57,785 nucleotides of DNA, taken from NCBI GenBank assembly GCA_025355645.1, contig JANXZG010000079.1, forward strand, positions 1 through 57,785, written 5' to 3'. Within the stretch, counting starts at the first letter, position 1; each line of letters opens with the position of its first letter. This DNA is from Gammaproteobacteria bacterium (GTDB lineage: Bacteria; Pseudomonadota; Gammaproteobacteria; Steroidobacterales; Steroidobacteraceae). The notes under the pieces were generated by a model. It saw only the letters and a program-made list of their open reading frames with translations. It was not told the origin of the DNA and made no database searches. This document shows, one piece after another, positions 1 to 9,127 of the stretch. The position numbers were made by a program, and so were the translations under genes.

Positions 1-9
1 CTTGGAAGG

Positions 10-86
10 TGGGGTGGACGACGGGACTCGAACCCGCGACGGCCGGAATCACAATCCGGGGCTCTACCAGCTGAGCTACGTCCACC
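10..86 (-). tRNA. tRNA-His (GTG anticodon)
   Basis: Read on the minus strand this folds as a full cloverleaf. It has a seven-base acceptor stem, the D-arm TAGCTCAG, an anticodon loop TTGTGAT with anticodon GTG, and the T-loop GGTTCGAGTCC. An extra 5' G (position 86) can pair with the C discriminator at 13, the G-1:C73 hallmark of histidine tRNA. The 3' CCA is encoded at 10-12. It is the last visible member of a Pro-Arg-His tRNA cluster. Confidence 0.95.
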
Positions 87-109
87 ATTGTCGACCCCGA
101 CTTTCAAGG

Positions 110-186
110 TGGCGCGCCCGGCAGGACTCGAACCTGCAACCGCCGGCTTAGAAGGCCGGTGCTCTATCCGGTTGAGCTACGGGCGC
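110..186 (-). tRNA. tRNA-Arg (TCT anticodon)
   Basis: On the minus strand the acceptor GCGCCCG pairs with CGGGCGC. The D-arm is TAGCTCAA, the anticodon loop CTTCTAA gives TCT (reads AGA/AGG codons), and the T-arm contains GGTTCGAGTCC. The 3' CCA is encoded at 110-112. It lies 23 bp from tRNA-His and 1 bp from tRNA-Pro, so a common transcript is likely. Confidence 0.95.
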
Positions 187-187
187 T

Positions 188-264
188 TGGTCGGGGCAGA
201 GGGATTCGAACCCCCGACCCTCTGCTCCCAAAGCAGATGCGCTACCAGACTGCGCCATGCCCCG
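188..264 (-). tRNA. tRNA-Pro (TGG anticodon)
   Basis: On the minus strand the acceptor CGGGGCA pairs with TGCCCCG. The anticodon loop TTTGGGA gives TGG (proline) and the T-arm contains GGTTCGAATCC. The 3' CCA is encoded at 188-190. It is the promoter-proximal visible tRNA of the cluster. The 108 bp between it and the cysS stop probably hold the tRNA promoter, but no convincing -35/-10 pair was recognised. Confidence 0.95.
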
Positions 265-372
265 CCGACTGCAAACCCTACTCGGTACGCCCGCCTGCCG
301 GCTTGCACCGGCTCGGGGACGCGAATCATACGGGGGGCATCCCAGCCCGTCAATTTACCCCCCTCTTTCAGC

Positions 373-1764
373 TCAGGCTCGCCGCCATTGGGTGATTCCA
401 CCGGACTTATCCTCGAGCACGATCCCAGCGGCCATCAAGCGGTCGCGAATCCGGTCCGATTCCGCAAAGTCCCTGGCCACTCGTGCCGCGCGCCGGGCGC
501 CAAGAAGCGCCTCGATCTCGGCATCCGCGAACCCAGTCGCGCTTACGCCACGCTGCAAATAAGCGCCCGGTTCCTGCTGCAAGAGCCCAAGTGTGCGGCC
601 CATGTGGCGCAAGGTCGCTGCGGCATCGCCCGCCATGCCCACCCCAGAATTGCCAGCGGCTTTGGCCTGGTTCAGGTCACGCGCGACGCCTTGCATCACG
701 GCGAGAGCATCCGGCGTGTTGAAATCATCATCCATGGCCGCACGAAACTTCGCGACCGATTCAGCATTGACGGTGCCGGGGCCCGCATCGTTAAGCGCGC
801 GGTACAGGCCAAGCAGCGTCTCGTCGGCCTGCTCAAGCTGCGCCAACGAATAGTTGATCGGACCGCGGTAGTGGCTGCTGAGCAGGAAGAAGCGCAGCAC
901 CTCCGGATGGCGCAACGACTTCAGGACGTCGCGAACCGTAAAGAAATTGTCGAGCGACTTCGACATCTTCTCCTCGTTTATGCGCACGAAACCATTGTGC
1001 ATCCAGACGTTGACGAATGGCGTGTCGCAGGCCGCGCAGGTTTGCGCGATCTCGTTTTCATGGTGCGGAAACTTCAGGTCCATGCCGCCGCCGTGCAGGT
1101 CAAAGTAGGTTCCAAGCAGGCTGGTCGACATCGCCGAGCACTCGATATGCCAGCCCGGGCGTCCCGCGCCCCAGGGCGAGGGCCACTCGGGTTCTCCGGG
1201 CTTTGCCATTTTCCACAGGACGAAATCCAGCGGATCGAGCTTGGCGTCATTGGACTGCACGCGCGCGCCGGAACGAAGATCGTCGATTTTCTTGCCCGAG
1301 AGTTGTCCGTAGTCAGCAAAGCGGCGAACCGCATACATGACATCGCCGCTGCTCGCGACATACGCATAGCCTTTGTCGATCAATGTCTGCGTCATCGCGA
1401 TAATCTCAGCGATGTAGGCGGTCGCGCGCGGCTCGTCATCGGGGACCTGCAGGCCGAGGGCAAGGCAATCCTGGTTCATTGCAACGATGAAACGCTCGGC
1501 AAGCACAGCCCAATCCTCGCCATTGGCTGCGGCCCGATCGATAATCTTATCGTCGATGTCGGTGATATTGCGCACGTAACGCACGCGGTAACCGGACTCG
1601 CGCAAATACCTTTGCACGAGGTCGAACACCATCAGCATGCGTGCGTGGCCCAGGTGAATGTAATCGTAGACCGTGATGCCGCACACGTACATGCGCACTT
1701 CGTCGGCGACAAGTGGCTTGAACTCCTGCTTGAGACCGGTCAATGAATTATGGATTCTGAGCAT
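373..1764 (-). CDS. cysS: cysteinyl-tRNA synthetase
   Basis: Class I aminoacyl-tRNA synthetase that charges tRNA-Cys in the cytoplasm; 463 aa, the usual family length. The N-terminus MLRIHNSL followed by YVCGITVYD is typical. HLGH at residues 37-40 is the HIGH signature and KMSKS lies near residue 267. The zinc ligands are visible as C28, the Cys of HIECSAM, and the His/Glu of PHHENE. I chose the ATG at 1764 because it aligns with the E. coli start; an in-frame TTG at 1773 would add three residues. The start lies inside the end of gltX (17 bp overlap), so the two synthetases are probably cotranscribed and coupled. Identity is secure. Confidence 0.97.
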   Translation of the reverse strand: MLRIHNSLTGLKQEFKPLVADEVRMYVCGITVYDYIHLGHARMLMVFDLVQRYLRESGYRVRYVRNITDIDDKIIDRAAANGEDWAVLAERFIVAMNQDCLALGLQVPDDEPRATAYIAEIIAMTQTLIDKGYAYVASSGDVMYAVRRFADYGQLSGKKIDDLRSGARVQSNDAKLDPLDFVLWKMAKPGEPEWPSPWGAGRPGWHIECSAMSTSLLGTYFDLHGGGMDLKFPHHENEIAQTCAACDTPFVNVWMHNGFVRINEEKMSKSLDNFFTVRDVLKSLRHPEVLRFFLLSSHYRGPINYSLAQLEQADETLLGLYRALNDAGPGTVNAESVAKFRAAMDDDFNTPDALAVMQGVARDLNQAKAAGNSGVGMAGDAAATLRHMGRTLGLLQQEPGAYLQRGVSATGFADAEIEALLGARRAARVARDFAESDRIRDRLMAAGIVLEDKSGGITQWRRA

Positions 1765-3136
1765 GGACTTCAAGGCGCTGGCGCGCTGTGGCCGGGTTCA
1801 TCATTTTAAGGAGAGGCGCTAGCTCCGGTCCGTGCGCCTGGCCGGTCAGCGCGACCCTAAGCGGCATGAAGAGGTCCGCCCCCTTTCGACCCGTATGATC
1901 GCGCACCAGGCTTGTCAGGAGTTTCCAGTCCTGCCCTGCTTCGCCCAGGGCGGCGACCGCCGCACGGAAGAACGCAGGCCCCGCATGGGCCACGATGCGC
2001 TGTTCGGCCTCGCCGAGCGGCGCAAGCTCCCCTCGTATTGCGGCGATCCACGGCTGTGCGTCCGCGGGCAGCACGATATTGTGGCGCACCAGTGCGACGA
2101 AGTCGGTATCGCCCGCTGCGCCGAGCCAAGCACCGACTTCTGCATCTGTCATGCGGCCCAAGGATTCCTTCTGCCAATGCAGAAGCTGCGCCTCGTCAAA
2201 ACGCGCCGGCGAGCGACCCAGGTGTTCGGGCCGAAAATGCTCCGGCATGTCGGCAAGCGCTAGCCAGCCGTCGTGATCGCCCGTGTGTCCAAGGCGATAC
2301 AGCTGGTTCAGCACCGCAGCGCTCAAAAAGCCCCGCTGCCTGAATTCCTGAACGCTCTTACTGCCATGGCGCTTAGACAACGGCGTGCCATCGGCCCCGA
2401 CCAGCAAGCCGACATGCCCGTACGCGGGTCGCTTAAGCCCCAGCGCATCGAGCAGCAGCAACTGGCGCGGCGTATTGGTCAGGTGATCATCCCCGCGCAG
2501 CACCTGCGTGACGCCCATCAAGGCATCATCCACGGCATTGCAAAAAAAGAATGCCGCGGTGCCATCCTCGCGGCGGATGATGAAATCACCCATATCAGCC
2601 GATAAAAATCGCTGCGGCCCATGCACTGTGTCAACAAACTCGATAATGACATCCGCGGGCACTGCAAATCGCAGCGTGGGCCTCAACCCCTGCGCTTCGC
2701 GATCGGCGCGTTCGGCCGCGTTCAGGGCGCGGCAGGTTCCCGCATAGCGCGGCGGCTTGCCCGAACTTCGCTGCAGTTTGCGTGACAGCTCAAGTTCCGC
2801 GGCGCTGCAGTAGCAGGGGTAGACCGCGCCCTTGTGTTCAAGGCGCTGGTACATGCCCCGATATACATCGCCGCGCTGAGCCTGGGAATACGGTGCGGCG
2901 GGCCCGCCGACATCCGGCCCCTCATCCCAGTCGAGCCCCAGCCAGCGAAGGTCCTTAATTAGTTCATCGGTAAAGCGCGTCTGGCTGCGATCCACGTCCG
3001 TGTCCTCGATCCGCAGCAGAAAGCGGCCGCCGCTCTTGCGCGCCCATAAATAGCTGAAAAAGGCCGTACGGGCGTTTCCCAGATGCAGGGATCCAGTCGG
3101 GCTGGGGGCAAAGCGAGTGACGAGGGGTATCGACAT
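1748..3136 (-). CDS. gltX: glutamyl-tRNA synthetase
   Basis: Class I synthetase attaching glutamate to tRNA-Glu; 462 aa, normal length. [12 protein letters not shown] (residues 10-21) carries the HIGH-like motif and LSKRHG near 253-258 is the KMSKS counterpart. C108, C110, Y131 and C135 form the CxC...YxxxC zinc-binding set known from E. coli GluRS. Whether the enzyme is discriminating or also charges tRNA-Gln cannot be decided from sequence by eye. The ATG at 3136 is followed directly by the conserved TRFAPSPTG block. It is divergent from the cyclophilin gene with a 38-bp intergenic region and is the first gene of a gltX-cysS pair. Confidence 0.96.
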   Translation of the reverse strand: MSIPLVTRFAPSPTGSLHLGNARTAFFSYLWARKSGGRFLLRIEDTDVDRSQTRFTDELIKDLRWLGLDWDEGPDVGGPAAPYSQAQRGDVYRGMYQRLEHKGAVYPCYCSAAELELSRKLQRSSGKPPRYAGTCRALNAAERADREAQGLRPTLRFAVPADVIIEFVDTVHGPQRFLSADMGDFIIRREDGTAAFFFCNAVDDALMGVTQVLRGDDHLTNTPRQLLLLDALGLKRPAYGHVGLLVGADGTPLSKRHGSKSVQEFRQRGFLSAAVLNQLYRLGHTGDHDGWLALADMPEHFRPEHLGRSPARFDEAQLLHWQKESLGRMTDAEVGAWLGAAGDTDFVALVRHNIVLPADAQPWIAAIRGELAPLGEAEQRIVAHAGPAFFRAAVAALGEAGQDWKLLTSLVRDHTGRKGADLFMPLRVALTGQAHGPELAPLLKMMNPATARQRLEVHAQNP

Positions 3137-3174
3137 GGTCCAAGATTGTACCTATTCAAGTAGAATCCCGAAGC

Positions 3175-3798
3175 ATGAAACAACTCTCGCTGTGTGTTCT
3201 GCTGATCGTCTCGGCCTTCGTGCGACCGCTCCTGGCTGCCGACCCAACCCCCGCCACCGCACCCGTGAAGACTGCGCCCGCCGCCAAATCGGCGGGCCCG
3301 GCTTACGTGCAGGTGGTCACGTCGGCCGGAAATTTCGTCATTCAGCTGAATGAGGATCGATCCCCGCTGACGGTGGCAAGTTTCCTGAAGTACGTCGATG
3401 ATGGCCAGTACACCGGGACCATTTTTCACCGGGTCATCCAGTCCTTTATCGTCCAGGGCGGCGGATTCGACGTTAATTACAAGGAAAAGCCTGCGGACCG
3501 CAAGACCCCGAATGAATCCGGGAACGGGCTGACCAATGTTCGCGGCACGGTCGGCCTCGCGCGCACCTCCGCACCGCACGACGGGGACTGTCAGTTCTAT
3601 GTCAACCTGGCCGACAACAATTCGCTCGACCCGAATACGGCGCGTTGGGGCTACGCGGTCTTCGGCAAGGTCATCGGGGGCATGGATGTGCTCGACCGCA
3701 TTGGCGGGCAGGCGACCGGCGCCAAGGGCCCGTTCAAGGAAGATGCTCCGCTCCAGGTGATCAAGATCGAGCGCATCGAACGGATTCCCAGGCCCTAA
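3175..3798 (+). CDS. periplasmic cyclophilin-type peptidyl-prolyl cis-trans isomerase
   Basis: Predicted protein-folding helper that isomerises X-Pro bonds. Residues 1-21 look like a Sec signal peptide (basic start, hydrophobic core, PLLAA cleavage region), followed by a Pro/Ala-rich linker to about residue 42. The cyclophilin domain fills the rest. Its active-site block FHRVIQSFIVQGG contains the catalytic Arg, and QFYVNLADN and GYAVFGKVI are standard cyclophilin motifs. At 207 aa it matches PpiA-like enzymes. It is followed 25 bp later by lpxH on the same strand, so cotranscription is likely. Periplasmic location is inferred from the signal peptide. Confidence 0.93.
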   Translation: MKQLSLCVLLIVSAFVRPLLAADPTPATAPVKTAPAAKSAGPAYVQVVTSAGNFVIQLNEDRSPLTVASFLKYVDDGQYTGTIFHRVIQSFIVQGGGFDVNYKEKPADRKTPNESGNGLTNVRGTVGLARTSAPHDGDCQFYVNLADNNSLDPNTARWGYAVFGKVIGGMDVLDRIGGQATGAKGPFKEDAPLQVIKIERIERIPRP

Positions 3799-3823
3799 AG
3801 ACCGGGCGTCGGCGATTTTCCAT

Positions 3824-4561
3824 GTGACCACACTTTTTATTTCCGATCTGCACCTGGACGCCAGCCGGCCTGACATCACGGCGCAATTCCTACAGTTCCT
3901 CGATGCCGAGGCGCTTGGCGCGGATGCGCTGTACATTCTTGGCGACCTGTTCGAATCGTGGATAGGCGATGATGCGGCAGATTCCGGCCAGTGCGCAGCG
4001 ATTGCGGGCCTGCGCTCGCTGACGCAGCGCGGAGTGCCCTGCTTCGTGATGCACGGCAATCGGGATTTCCTGCTGGGCGAGCAATTCTGCCAACGCAGCG
4101 GCGCACGGCTGCTCGCTGACCCTGTCATGCTGACCTTGTATGGGACGGATGTGCTGCTGATGCACGGCGATGCGCTATGCACCGATGATCAGGCCTACCA
4201 GCGGCTGCGCGCCACGGTGCGGGACACGGACTGGCAGCGCCGGTTCCTCGGCCTTAGCATTAGCCAGCGACGCGCACTCGCCGGGGCTGCCCGCGATGGC
4301 AGCAAAGCGCACATCGCCGCCACGGCCTACGCGATCACCGACGTCAATGCGGACAGTGTCGGCACGGTTCTGCGAGAATCGGGCGCAGCAACGCTGCTGC
4401 ACGGCCATACCCACCGCCCGGCCGTGCATTCATTCAACGTCGATGGCCGGCCGTGCACCCGCATCGTGCTGGGCGACTGGTATACGCAGGGCAGCGTGCT
4501 TCGCTGGAATGCGCAGGGTTATGAGTTGTGCGGGCTCGCAAGGACCGGAGGCCCGGAATGA
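3824..4561 (+). CDS. lpxH: UDP-2,3-diacylglucosamine diphosphatase
   Basis: Lipid A pathway enzyme that hydrolyses UDP-2,3-diacylglucosamine to lipid X at the inner face of the cytoplasmic membrane. It is a calcineurin-type metallophosphatase of 245 aa. All metal-binding motifs are visible in order: SDLHLD near the N-terminus, GDLFE, GNRDF, HGD and HGHTHRP. The start is GTG at 3824, giving TTLFISDLHL right at the N-terminus as expected; the ATG at 3822 is in another frame. The 3' end overlaps the convergent miaE gene by 43 bp. Confidence 0.95.
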   Translation: MTTLFISDLHLDASRPDITAQFLQFLDAEALGADALYILGDLFESWIGDDAADSGQCAAIAGLRSLTQRGVPCFVMHGNRDFLLGEQFCQRSGARLLADPVMLTLYGTDVLLMHGDALCTDDQAYQRLRATVRDTDWQRRFLGLSISQRRALAGAARDGSKAHIAATAYAITDVNADSVGTVLRESGAATLLHGHTHRPAVHSFNVDGRPCTRIVLGDWYTQGSVLRWNAQGYELCGLARTGGPE

Positions 4562-5157
4562 AACCGGAATTCCTCGTCCGGTTCCACGATCAGCTGCGCC
4601 TCCAGGGCCGCAAATTCCGCGGTCCGCCTATCGAGCGCCGCCCCGGCGTACGAAGCCCCCGCGCGTGCGGCGGCGCGGCGCGCAAGCCCCAAGTAGACTT
4701 TGAAGTGACGCGCCTCGGCATTGTGCAGGGCCGCGAATAACTCGCCGAGGGGGGGCCCGAGCGCTGGCGCGAGGGCCGAGAAACGTTCGGCGGAGCGCGC
4801 TTCGATCAAGGCCCCACAGAGCATCAGGTCAATTTCCCGTTGCGGCTCCGCGCTTGCGACCAGCCGTCGCAGGCGCTGCGCGTAGCGTCCCGGGGCAAGG
4901 CGCCGCGGCGCAATATCCAGCGATTCGAGCAGGCCTGCCACCTGCTCATAGTGACGCAGCTCCTCGCGCGCAAGGCGCGACAATCGCCCGGCAAGCACCA
5001 GGTCCTCGGCGTACGCGAACATCAGCGCAAGTGCGGTCGAGGCGGCTTTCTTCTCGCAGTTGGCATGGTCGATCAGCAGCAGGTCGCGGCACTGAACCGC
5101 GCGCTTGACCCAGCGGTCGGGCGTCGCCACGGCGAGTAGCGGATGGGCAAATGGCAC
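4519..5157 (-). CDS. miaE: tRNA-(ms2io6A) hydroxylase MiaE
   Basis: Non-haem diiron monooxygenase that hydroxylates the isopentenyl group of ms2i6A37 in tRNAs reading U-starting codons. The 212-aa protein carries iron-ligand motifs spaced as in MiaE: IDHANCEKKAAS, EELRHYEQV, IEARSAERF and NAEARHFKVY. The start is GTG at 5157, just upstream of the conserved HPLLAVATPDRW segment; no clear ribosome-binding site is seen. It follows the kinase gene by 13 bp and its 3' end overlaps convergent lpxH. The enzyme needs the MiaA/MiaB substrate modifications, whose genes are not in this window. Confidence 0.92.
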   Translation of the reverse strand: MPFAHPLLAVATPDRWVKRAVQCRDLLLIDHANCEKKAASTALALMFAYAEDLVLAGRLSRLAREELRHYEQVAGLLESLDIAPRRLAPGRYAQRLRRLVASAEPQREIDLMLCGALIEARSAERFSALAPALGPPLGELFAALHNAEARHFKVYLGLARRAAARAGASYAGAALDRRTAEFAALEAQLIVEPDEEFRFHSGPPVLASPHNS

Positions 5158-5170
5158 CGCGGGACGCCGG

Positions 5171-6406
5171 TCAGGCCGCAGCTTCGAGCTTGTTGATTAC
5201 ATCCAGCAGTTCGCGCGCGCTCTGGATACGGTCCGCCGGTGCCTTTGCCAACAGCTTGTGAATCAGCGGCCTGAAGCTGACGAACTGCTGCGGTACCGCG
5301 GGCAGTTCCGCGCGCTTGTGTTTGTGGATGACTTCCATGGCAGAGGCGCCCTTGTAGGGCTTGGTGCCGACCAGCATCTCGTAGAAAATAATGCCAAGGC
5401 TGTACAGGTCGCTGCGCGCGTCGATGGTCTCGGCATGGCCCTGCTCGGGGCTCATGTAATACGGGGTGCCGAAGATCTCCCGCGCCTGGGTCAATTCCAG
5501 CTCGCGCTCCGTGGATTTGGCGAGGCCGAAGTCGATCAGGCAGACCGAACCATCGATGCGCAGCATGATATTGGCTGGTTTCAGGTCCCGGTGCAGCACG
5601 CCGACCGAATGGATCGCGTCCAGCGCGCTGCCGATCTGCTTCAGGTAATCGAGCGCCACCATCGGCGCCATGCCCGTCTTCATTCGATTGCGAAGATCGC
5701 CGGCGGGAAAGTACTCCATCGCAATATAGGCATGATCATCTGCGACGCCCAGGTCATAGATGCGCACGATATTGCGGTGGCGAAGTCCCGCGACGATTTC
5801 ATATTCCTGCAGGAAGCGGTCAAAACTGATCATCCGATCCGATACGTCCGGCACCTGGTTGAATACCTTCAGCACTACCATGCTGCCGGCACGCTCGCTC
5901 TCCGCAAGGTAGACCAGGCTCATGCCGCCGCCGCCGAGCTTCTTGACGCAGCGATGCCCGCGGATCCGAACGGAACCGAATCGATAACGCAAGTCAAAGT
6001 TCGGTCGGCCCCGCAACACGGCAAGCATGCGCCGGTGCTCGCGCGAAGCGGCCTCCACGCAGCTGATCAGCGCCTTGCGATCGATCTTGCGCCCCTCTAT
6101 GCGATACAGGCCAGGCATGGGCTTATTCTGGCGCGGCGACGGATCCTGCACGAGAATCAACAGGATCGGGGCGAATTCGGGGCGGGCCAGAAGTTCCGCC
6201 GCGAGCCACTCGGCCGCTTCGGTGGGCGCCGCGCTGACGATGATAATGACATCAAACCCGGTCGCCGCGAATTCCTTGTCGAGTGGCGGATCTTCGCCAA
6301 TGTGGTACGTGACAATCGTAGCGTCGGGCCATTCGATCTCGATGTGCTTGGATGCCAGAGCATGTAGATCCGGGTGGGTGGCCATCACCAGCAGGCGCGG
6401 ACTCAT
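5171..6406 (-). CDS. Ser/Thr protein kinase with N-terminal pseudo-receiver domain
   Basis: A Hanks-type kinase (411 aa). Residues 1-125 look like a receiver-type alpha/beta domain, but the strand that should end in the phospho-acceptor Asp reads DVIIIVSAAP, so it is probably not phosphorylated in the usual way. The kinase domain spans about 145-405. It has the glycine loop KKLGGGGMS, ATP-binding Lys in VVLKVF, catalytic HRDLKPAN, metal-binding DFGLAK and the SPEQ form of the APE motif, so it should be active. There is no transmembrane segment, so it is cytosolic. The ATG at 6406 is preferred because a longer version (6466) would run into purF. Its place after purF and before miaE gives no direct clue to its substrates. 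Confidence 0.9.
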   Translation of the reverse strand: MSPRLLVMATHPDLHALASKHIEIEWPDATIVTYHIGEDPPLDKEFAATGFDVIIIVSAAPTEAAEWLAAELLARPEFAPILLILVQDPSPRQNKPMPGLYRIEGRKIDRKALISCVEAASREHRRMLAVLRGRPNFDLRYRFGSVRIRGHRCVKKLGGGGMSLVYLAESERAGSMVVLKVFNQVPDVSDRMISFDRFLQEYEIVAGLRHRNIVRIYDLGVADDHAYIAMEYFPAGDLRNRMKTGMAPMVALDYLKQIGSALDAIHSVGVLHRDLKPANIMLRIDGSVCLIDFGLAKSTERELELTQAREIFGTPYYMSPEQGHAETIDARSDLYSLGIIFYEMLVGTKPYKGASAMEVIHKHKRAELPAVPQQFVSFRPLIHKLLAKAPADRIQSARELLDVINKLEAAA

Positions 6407-6425
6407 ATTCACGCCGAAGTCACTG

Positions 6426-7937
6426 CTAGAGGATGCGAACCGTCTTGATGCCGCTGCGCGCGCCATCGCGACGCGCCTGCTTGGCCTCGTCGGACCTCTC
6501 CCCGCTCAGGCGCGCGAGGTATTCCGCGCTGACATCGCCAGTGACATACTGGCCCGAGAAGCACGAGGTATCGAAGTCCCTGATGTTTGCATTGTCGTGG
6601 CGCACGGCATGCTCAAGGTCCGACAGGTCCTGATAGATCAGCCAATCGGCGCCGATCAGGTCGCATACCTCAGGGTCCGTGCGGCCCGCCGCGACCAGTT
6701 CCGTGGTAGCCGGCATGTCGATGCCGTATACATTCGGGTAGCGCACCGGTGGCGCGGCCGAGGCGAAATACACGCGGTTGGCGCCCGCCTCGCGTGCCAT
6801 GTCGATGATCTGGGCGGAGGTCGTGCCACGTACGATTGAATCGTCGACTAGCAGCACGTTCTTGCCGCGAAATTCGAGGTCGATGGCGTTTAACTTGCTG
6901 CGTACGGACTTAGCGCGCTGCTCCTGGCCCGGCATGATGAAGGTGCGGCCGATGTAGCGGTTCTTGATGAAACCTTCGCGATACTTGACGCCGAGCAGCT
7001 GCGCAACCTGCACTGCACTCGTGCGACTGGTGTCGGGGATCGGGATGACCACATCAATGTCGTGATCCGGCCGCTCCCGCTTGATCTTCGCCGCCAGGTG
7101 CTCGCCCATCCTGAGGCGCGCCTTGTACACCGAAATGTTGTCGATGATCGAGTCGGGCCTCGCGAAATAGACATACTCGAATATGCAAGGCGTATGACGC
7201 GTCACTGCGACGCACTGCTGCGCATAGAACCGGCCCTGCTCATCGATGAAGACCGCTTCGCCCGGTGCCACGTCGCGCACCAGCTCGAAGCCCGACATGT
7301 CGAGCGCGACGCTCTCCGATGCCAGCATCCACTCAGTGCCCTTGCTGGTATCGCGCTTACCGATGACCAGGGGACGTATGCCATTGGGGTCGCGGAAGCC
7401 GAGAACCCCGTGCCCGATGACCATCGCGACCACCGCATATCCGCCCCGGCAGCGGCGATAGACCGCGTTGGCGGCGGCGAACACATCGGCCGGTGTAACG
7501 CGCGGCGTACCGACGCGCTGCAATTCCGAGGCCAGCACGTTCAGCAGCACTTCGGAATCTGAGGTCGTGTTCAGGTGGCGACGGTCCTCGCGCACCATCA
7601 CCTCGGTCAGCTCGCGCGCATTGGTCAGGTTGCCGTTGTGGGCAAGGCACAGGCCATAGGGGGAATTGACGTAGAAGGGCTGTGCGTCGTGTGCGCTTTC
7701 GCAACCGGCGGTCGGATAGCGGACATGGCCAATGCCGATATTTCCTTTGAGCTTCAGCATGTGCTGCTGCTGGAACACGTCGCGCACGAGACCCGAGTCC
7801 TTGCGCATGAACAATTCGCCGGCCGACGCGGTCATGATGCCCGCCGCATCCTGGCCGCGATGCTGGAGAACTGTCAGCGCGTCGTAAATGCGCTGATTTA
7901 CCGCGCTTACTCCGACCATTCCAACAATTCCGCACAT
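6426..7937 (-). CDS. purF: amidophosphoribosyltransferase
   Basis: First committed step of purine synthesis: PRPP plus glutamine gives 5-phosphoribosylamine. The protein is 503 aa. Met1 is followed by Cys2, the N-terminal nucleophile of the glutaminase domain once Met is removed (MCGIVGMVG). The phosphoribosyltransferase domain shows the PRPP loop in [13 protein letters not shown] near residue 365. It follows cvpA by 14 bp, the order found in E. coli and Pseudomonas. In Pseudomonas metZ follows purF; here the kinase gene sits there instead. Confidence 0.97.
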   Translation of the reverse strand: MCGIVGMVGVSAVNQRIYDALTVLQHRGQDAAGIMTASAGELFMRKDSGLVRDVFQQQHMLKLKGNIGIGHVRYPTAGCESAHDAQPFYVNSPYGLCLAHNGNLTNARELTEVMVREDRRHLNTTSDSEVLLNVLASELQRVGTPRVTPADVFAAANAVYRRCRGGYAVVAMVIGHGVLGFRDPNGIRPLVIGKRDTSKGTEWMLASESVALDMSGFELVRDVAPGEAVFIDEQGRFYAQQCVAVTRHTPCIFEYVYFARPDSIIDNISVYKARLRMGEHLAAKIKRERPDHDIDVVIPIPDTSRTSAVQVAQLLGVKYREGFIKNRYIGRTFIMPGQEQRAKSVRSKLNAIDLEFRGKNVLLVDDSIVRGTTSAQIIDMAREAGANRVYFASAAPPVRYPNVYGIDMPATTELVAAGRTDPEVCDLIGADWLIYQDLSDLEHAVRHDNANIRDFDTSCFSGQYVTGDVSAEYLARLSGERSDEAKQARRDGARSGIKTVRIL

Positions 7938-7951
7938 AAGCTACCCCGCCT

Positions 7952-8467
7952 CTACTTGACCTTGACGCCTGTCAAACGCTCCAGCCTGGCCCACGGCTCG
8001 CCGCGCTCGCCGACGATACTGCGCAGCCAGTCCCCAACGGTCACGCAGTGAGGAATGAGGGTCGAATGCTGCCACCAGGGCTCCTGTTGTAGTTCCAGCA
8101 GCTCGCCGCAGATCGCAAGTACGCCCAGCAGAACCGCGCCACGAACGCAACCGAACATCATGCCCAGCAACCGGTCGATCCAACCCAGGGCAGAGTTCTG
8201 CGCAAACACGCCCAGCACAAAGCCGACCAGGGCCCCTATGGACATCACAAAGACAAATATAATCAGTCGGGCCACCCAGACTCGCAGGTGCGGGCCCGAC
8301 ACCAGACCACCAAGATGGGGTTCTATTAGCGAAGCAAAAGCCCAGGCCGACCAGATTGCGGCGATCCAGAACACTAGCGCGACCACCTCGCGCACGATCC
8401 CGCGCATGGCGCCCACCAGGATCGAGATGAGAAGAATCAGAACGATGAGAATATCGATTTCGGTCAC
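7952..8467 (-). CDS. cvpA: CvpA family inner-membrane protein
   Basis: Small integral membrane protein (171 aa) with four hydrophobic segments at about residues 5-25, 28-50, 64-85 and 100-122, the CvpA topology. The family is linked to colicin V production and envelope stress tolerance; its molecular function is not settled. The start is GTG at 8467 (TEIDILIVLILL follows). It lies between the SPOR protein gene and purF exactly as in E. coli dedD-cvpA-purF, which supports the assignment more than the hydrophobic sequence alone. Confidence 0.9.
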   Translation of the reverse strand: MTEIDILIVLILLISILVGAMRGIVREVVALVFWIAAIWSAWAFASLIEPHLGGLVSGPHLRVWVARLIIFVFVMSIGALVGFVLGVFAQNSALGWIDRLLGMMFGCVRGAVLLGVLAICGELLELQQEPWWQHSTLIPHCVTVGDWLRSIVGERGEPWARLERLTGVKVK

Positions 8468-8548
8468 GGGCTTGTCCCTGTGCTACCTGACCGGCGCCAT
8501 TCTACTGTATGCACCGGCTCTTTGTGGCTTAACGATGCGTGACGCCCG

Positions 8549-9121
8549 TCACTCACTCGGCGGCAGGAGCGTCGAGGCGTGCCGCTGTGCCTGCAGCTTC
8601 GCCATGATGCCTGACGCAGTGCCCCGATCGGCGATGGGTCCTAAGCGCACGCGATAGCGCTGGGCCGACTTCGCTCCGCCAGAAGCGATATAGGCATTGA
8701 ATCCCTGCGACTTTAACTGGCGCACAAGCGACTCCGCGTTTGCCTTGTTGGCAAAGCTGCCAAGCTGTACGGTCCATCCGCCAGCGGCGGCCGGTTTTGC
8801 CGGCGCATGCGATGGTGCAGCCGCAGGCGCGCGCGCAAGCACCTGTGGTGGTGCAGCGGACGGGGGCGGCGGCGCGGCGGCGAGGGCTGCGGGAGCGGGC
8901 TCGGGGATTGCTGTCTGAGATGCCGAAGGCGGCGGCGCAGACGGCGCGCTGTCGACATGCGCAGGATCGACCCAGTATGTTCGCGTGGACAGGTCTGGTA
9001 CGGGCGCGGATGGGAGCGCACTCGAGCTGTGTGATCCGCTCAGAAATTCAGGCACCAGCAGCACCACCAACGCTACCAGGATCGCGGCCCCGATCAGGCG
9101 TTCCTTGACACGACGTTCCAT
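8549..9121 (-). CDS. dedD: SPOR-domain cell-division protein (DedD-like)
   Basis: 190-aa bitopic protein. After the basic start MERRVKERLIG comes one transmembrane helix (residues 9-30). A long Pro/Ala/Ser-rich periplasmic linker occupies 35-110. The C-terminal SPOR domain (about 112-185) is recognised by WTVQLGSFANKANAESL and YRVRLGPIADR. SPOR domains bind denuded peptidoglycan glycan strands at the division septum. The position between folC and cvpA matches dedD in E. coli. It starts 6 bp after folC, so it is part of the same transcript. Confidence 0.9.
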   Translation of the reverse strand: MERRVKERLIGAAILVALVVLLVPEFLSGSHSSSALPSAPVPDLSTRTYWVDPAHVDSAPSAPPPSASQTAIPEPAPAALAAAPPPPSAAPPQVLARAPAAAPSHAPAKPAAAGGWTVQLGSFANKANAESLVRQLKSQGFNAYIASGGAKSAQRYRVRLGPIADRGTASGIMAKLQAQRHASTLLPPSE

Positions 9122-9127
9122 GGCCTT

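Noticed and set aside
10..264. tRNA-associated integrated element
   Set aside because: The tRNAs are followed directly by the housekeeping genes cysS and gltX; no integrase, att-like repeat or foreign composition is visible inside the window.
88..1746. Long open frame antisense to the tRNAs and cysS
   Set aside because: It covers tRNA genes and the complement of a clear cysS gene; its translation has no recognisable domain and its length reflects GC-rich antisense frames.
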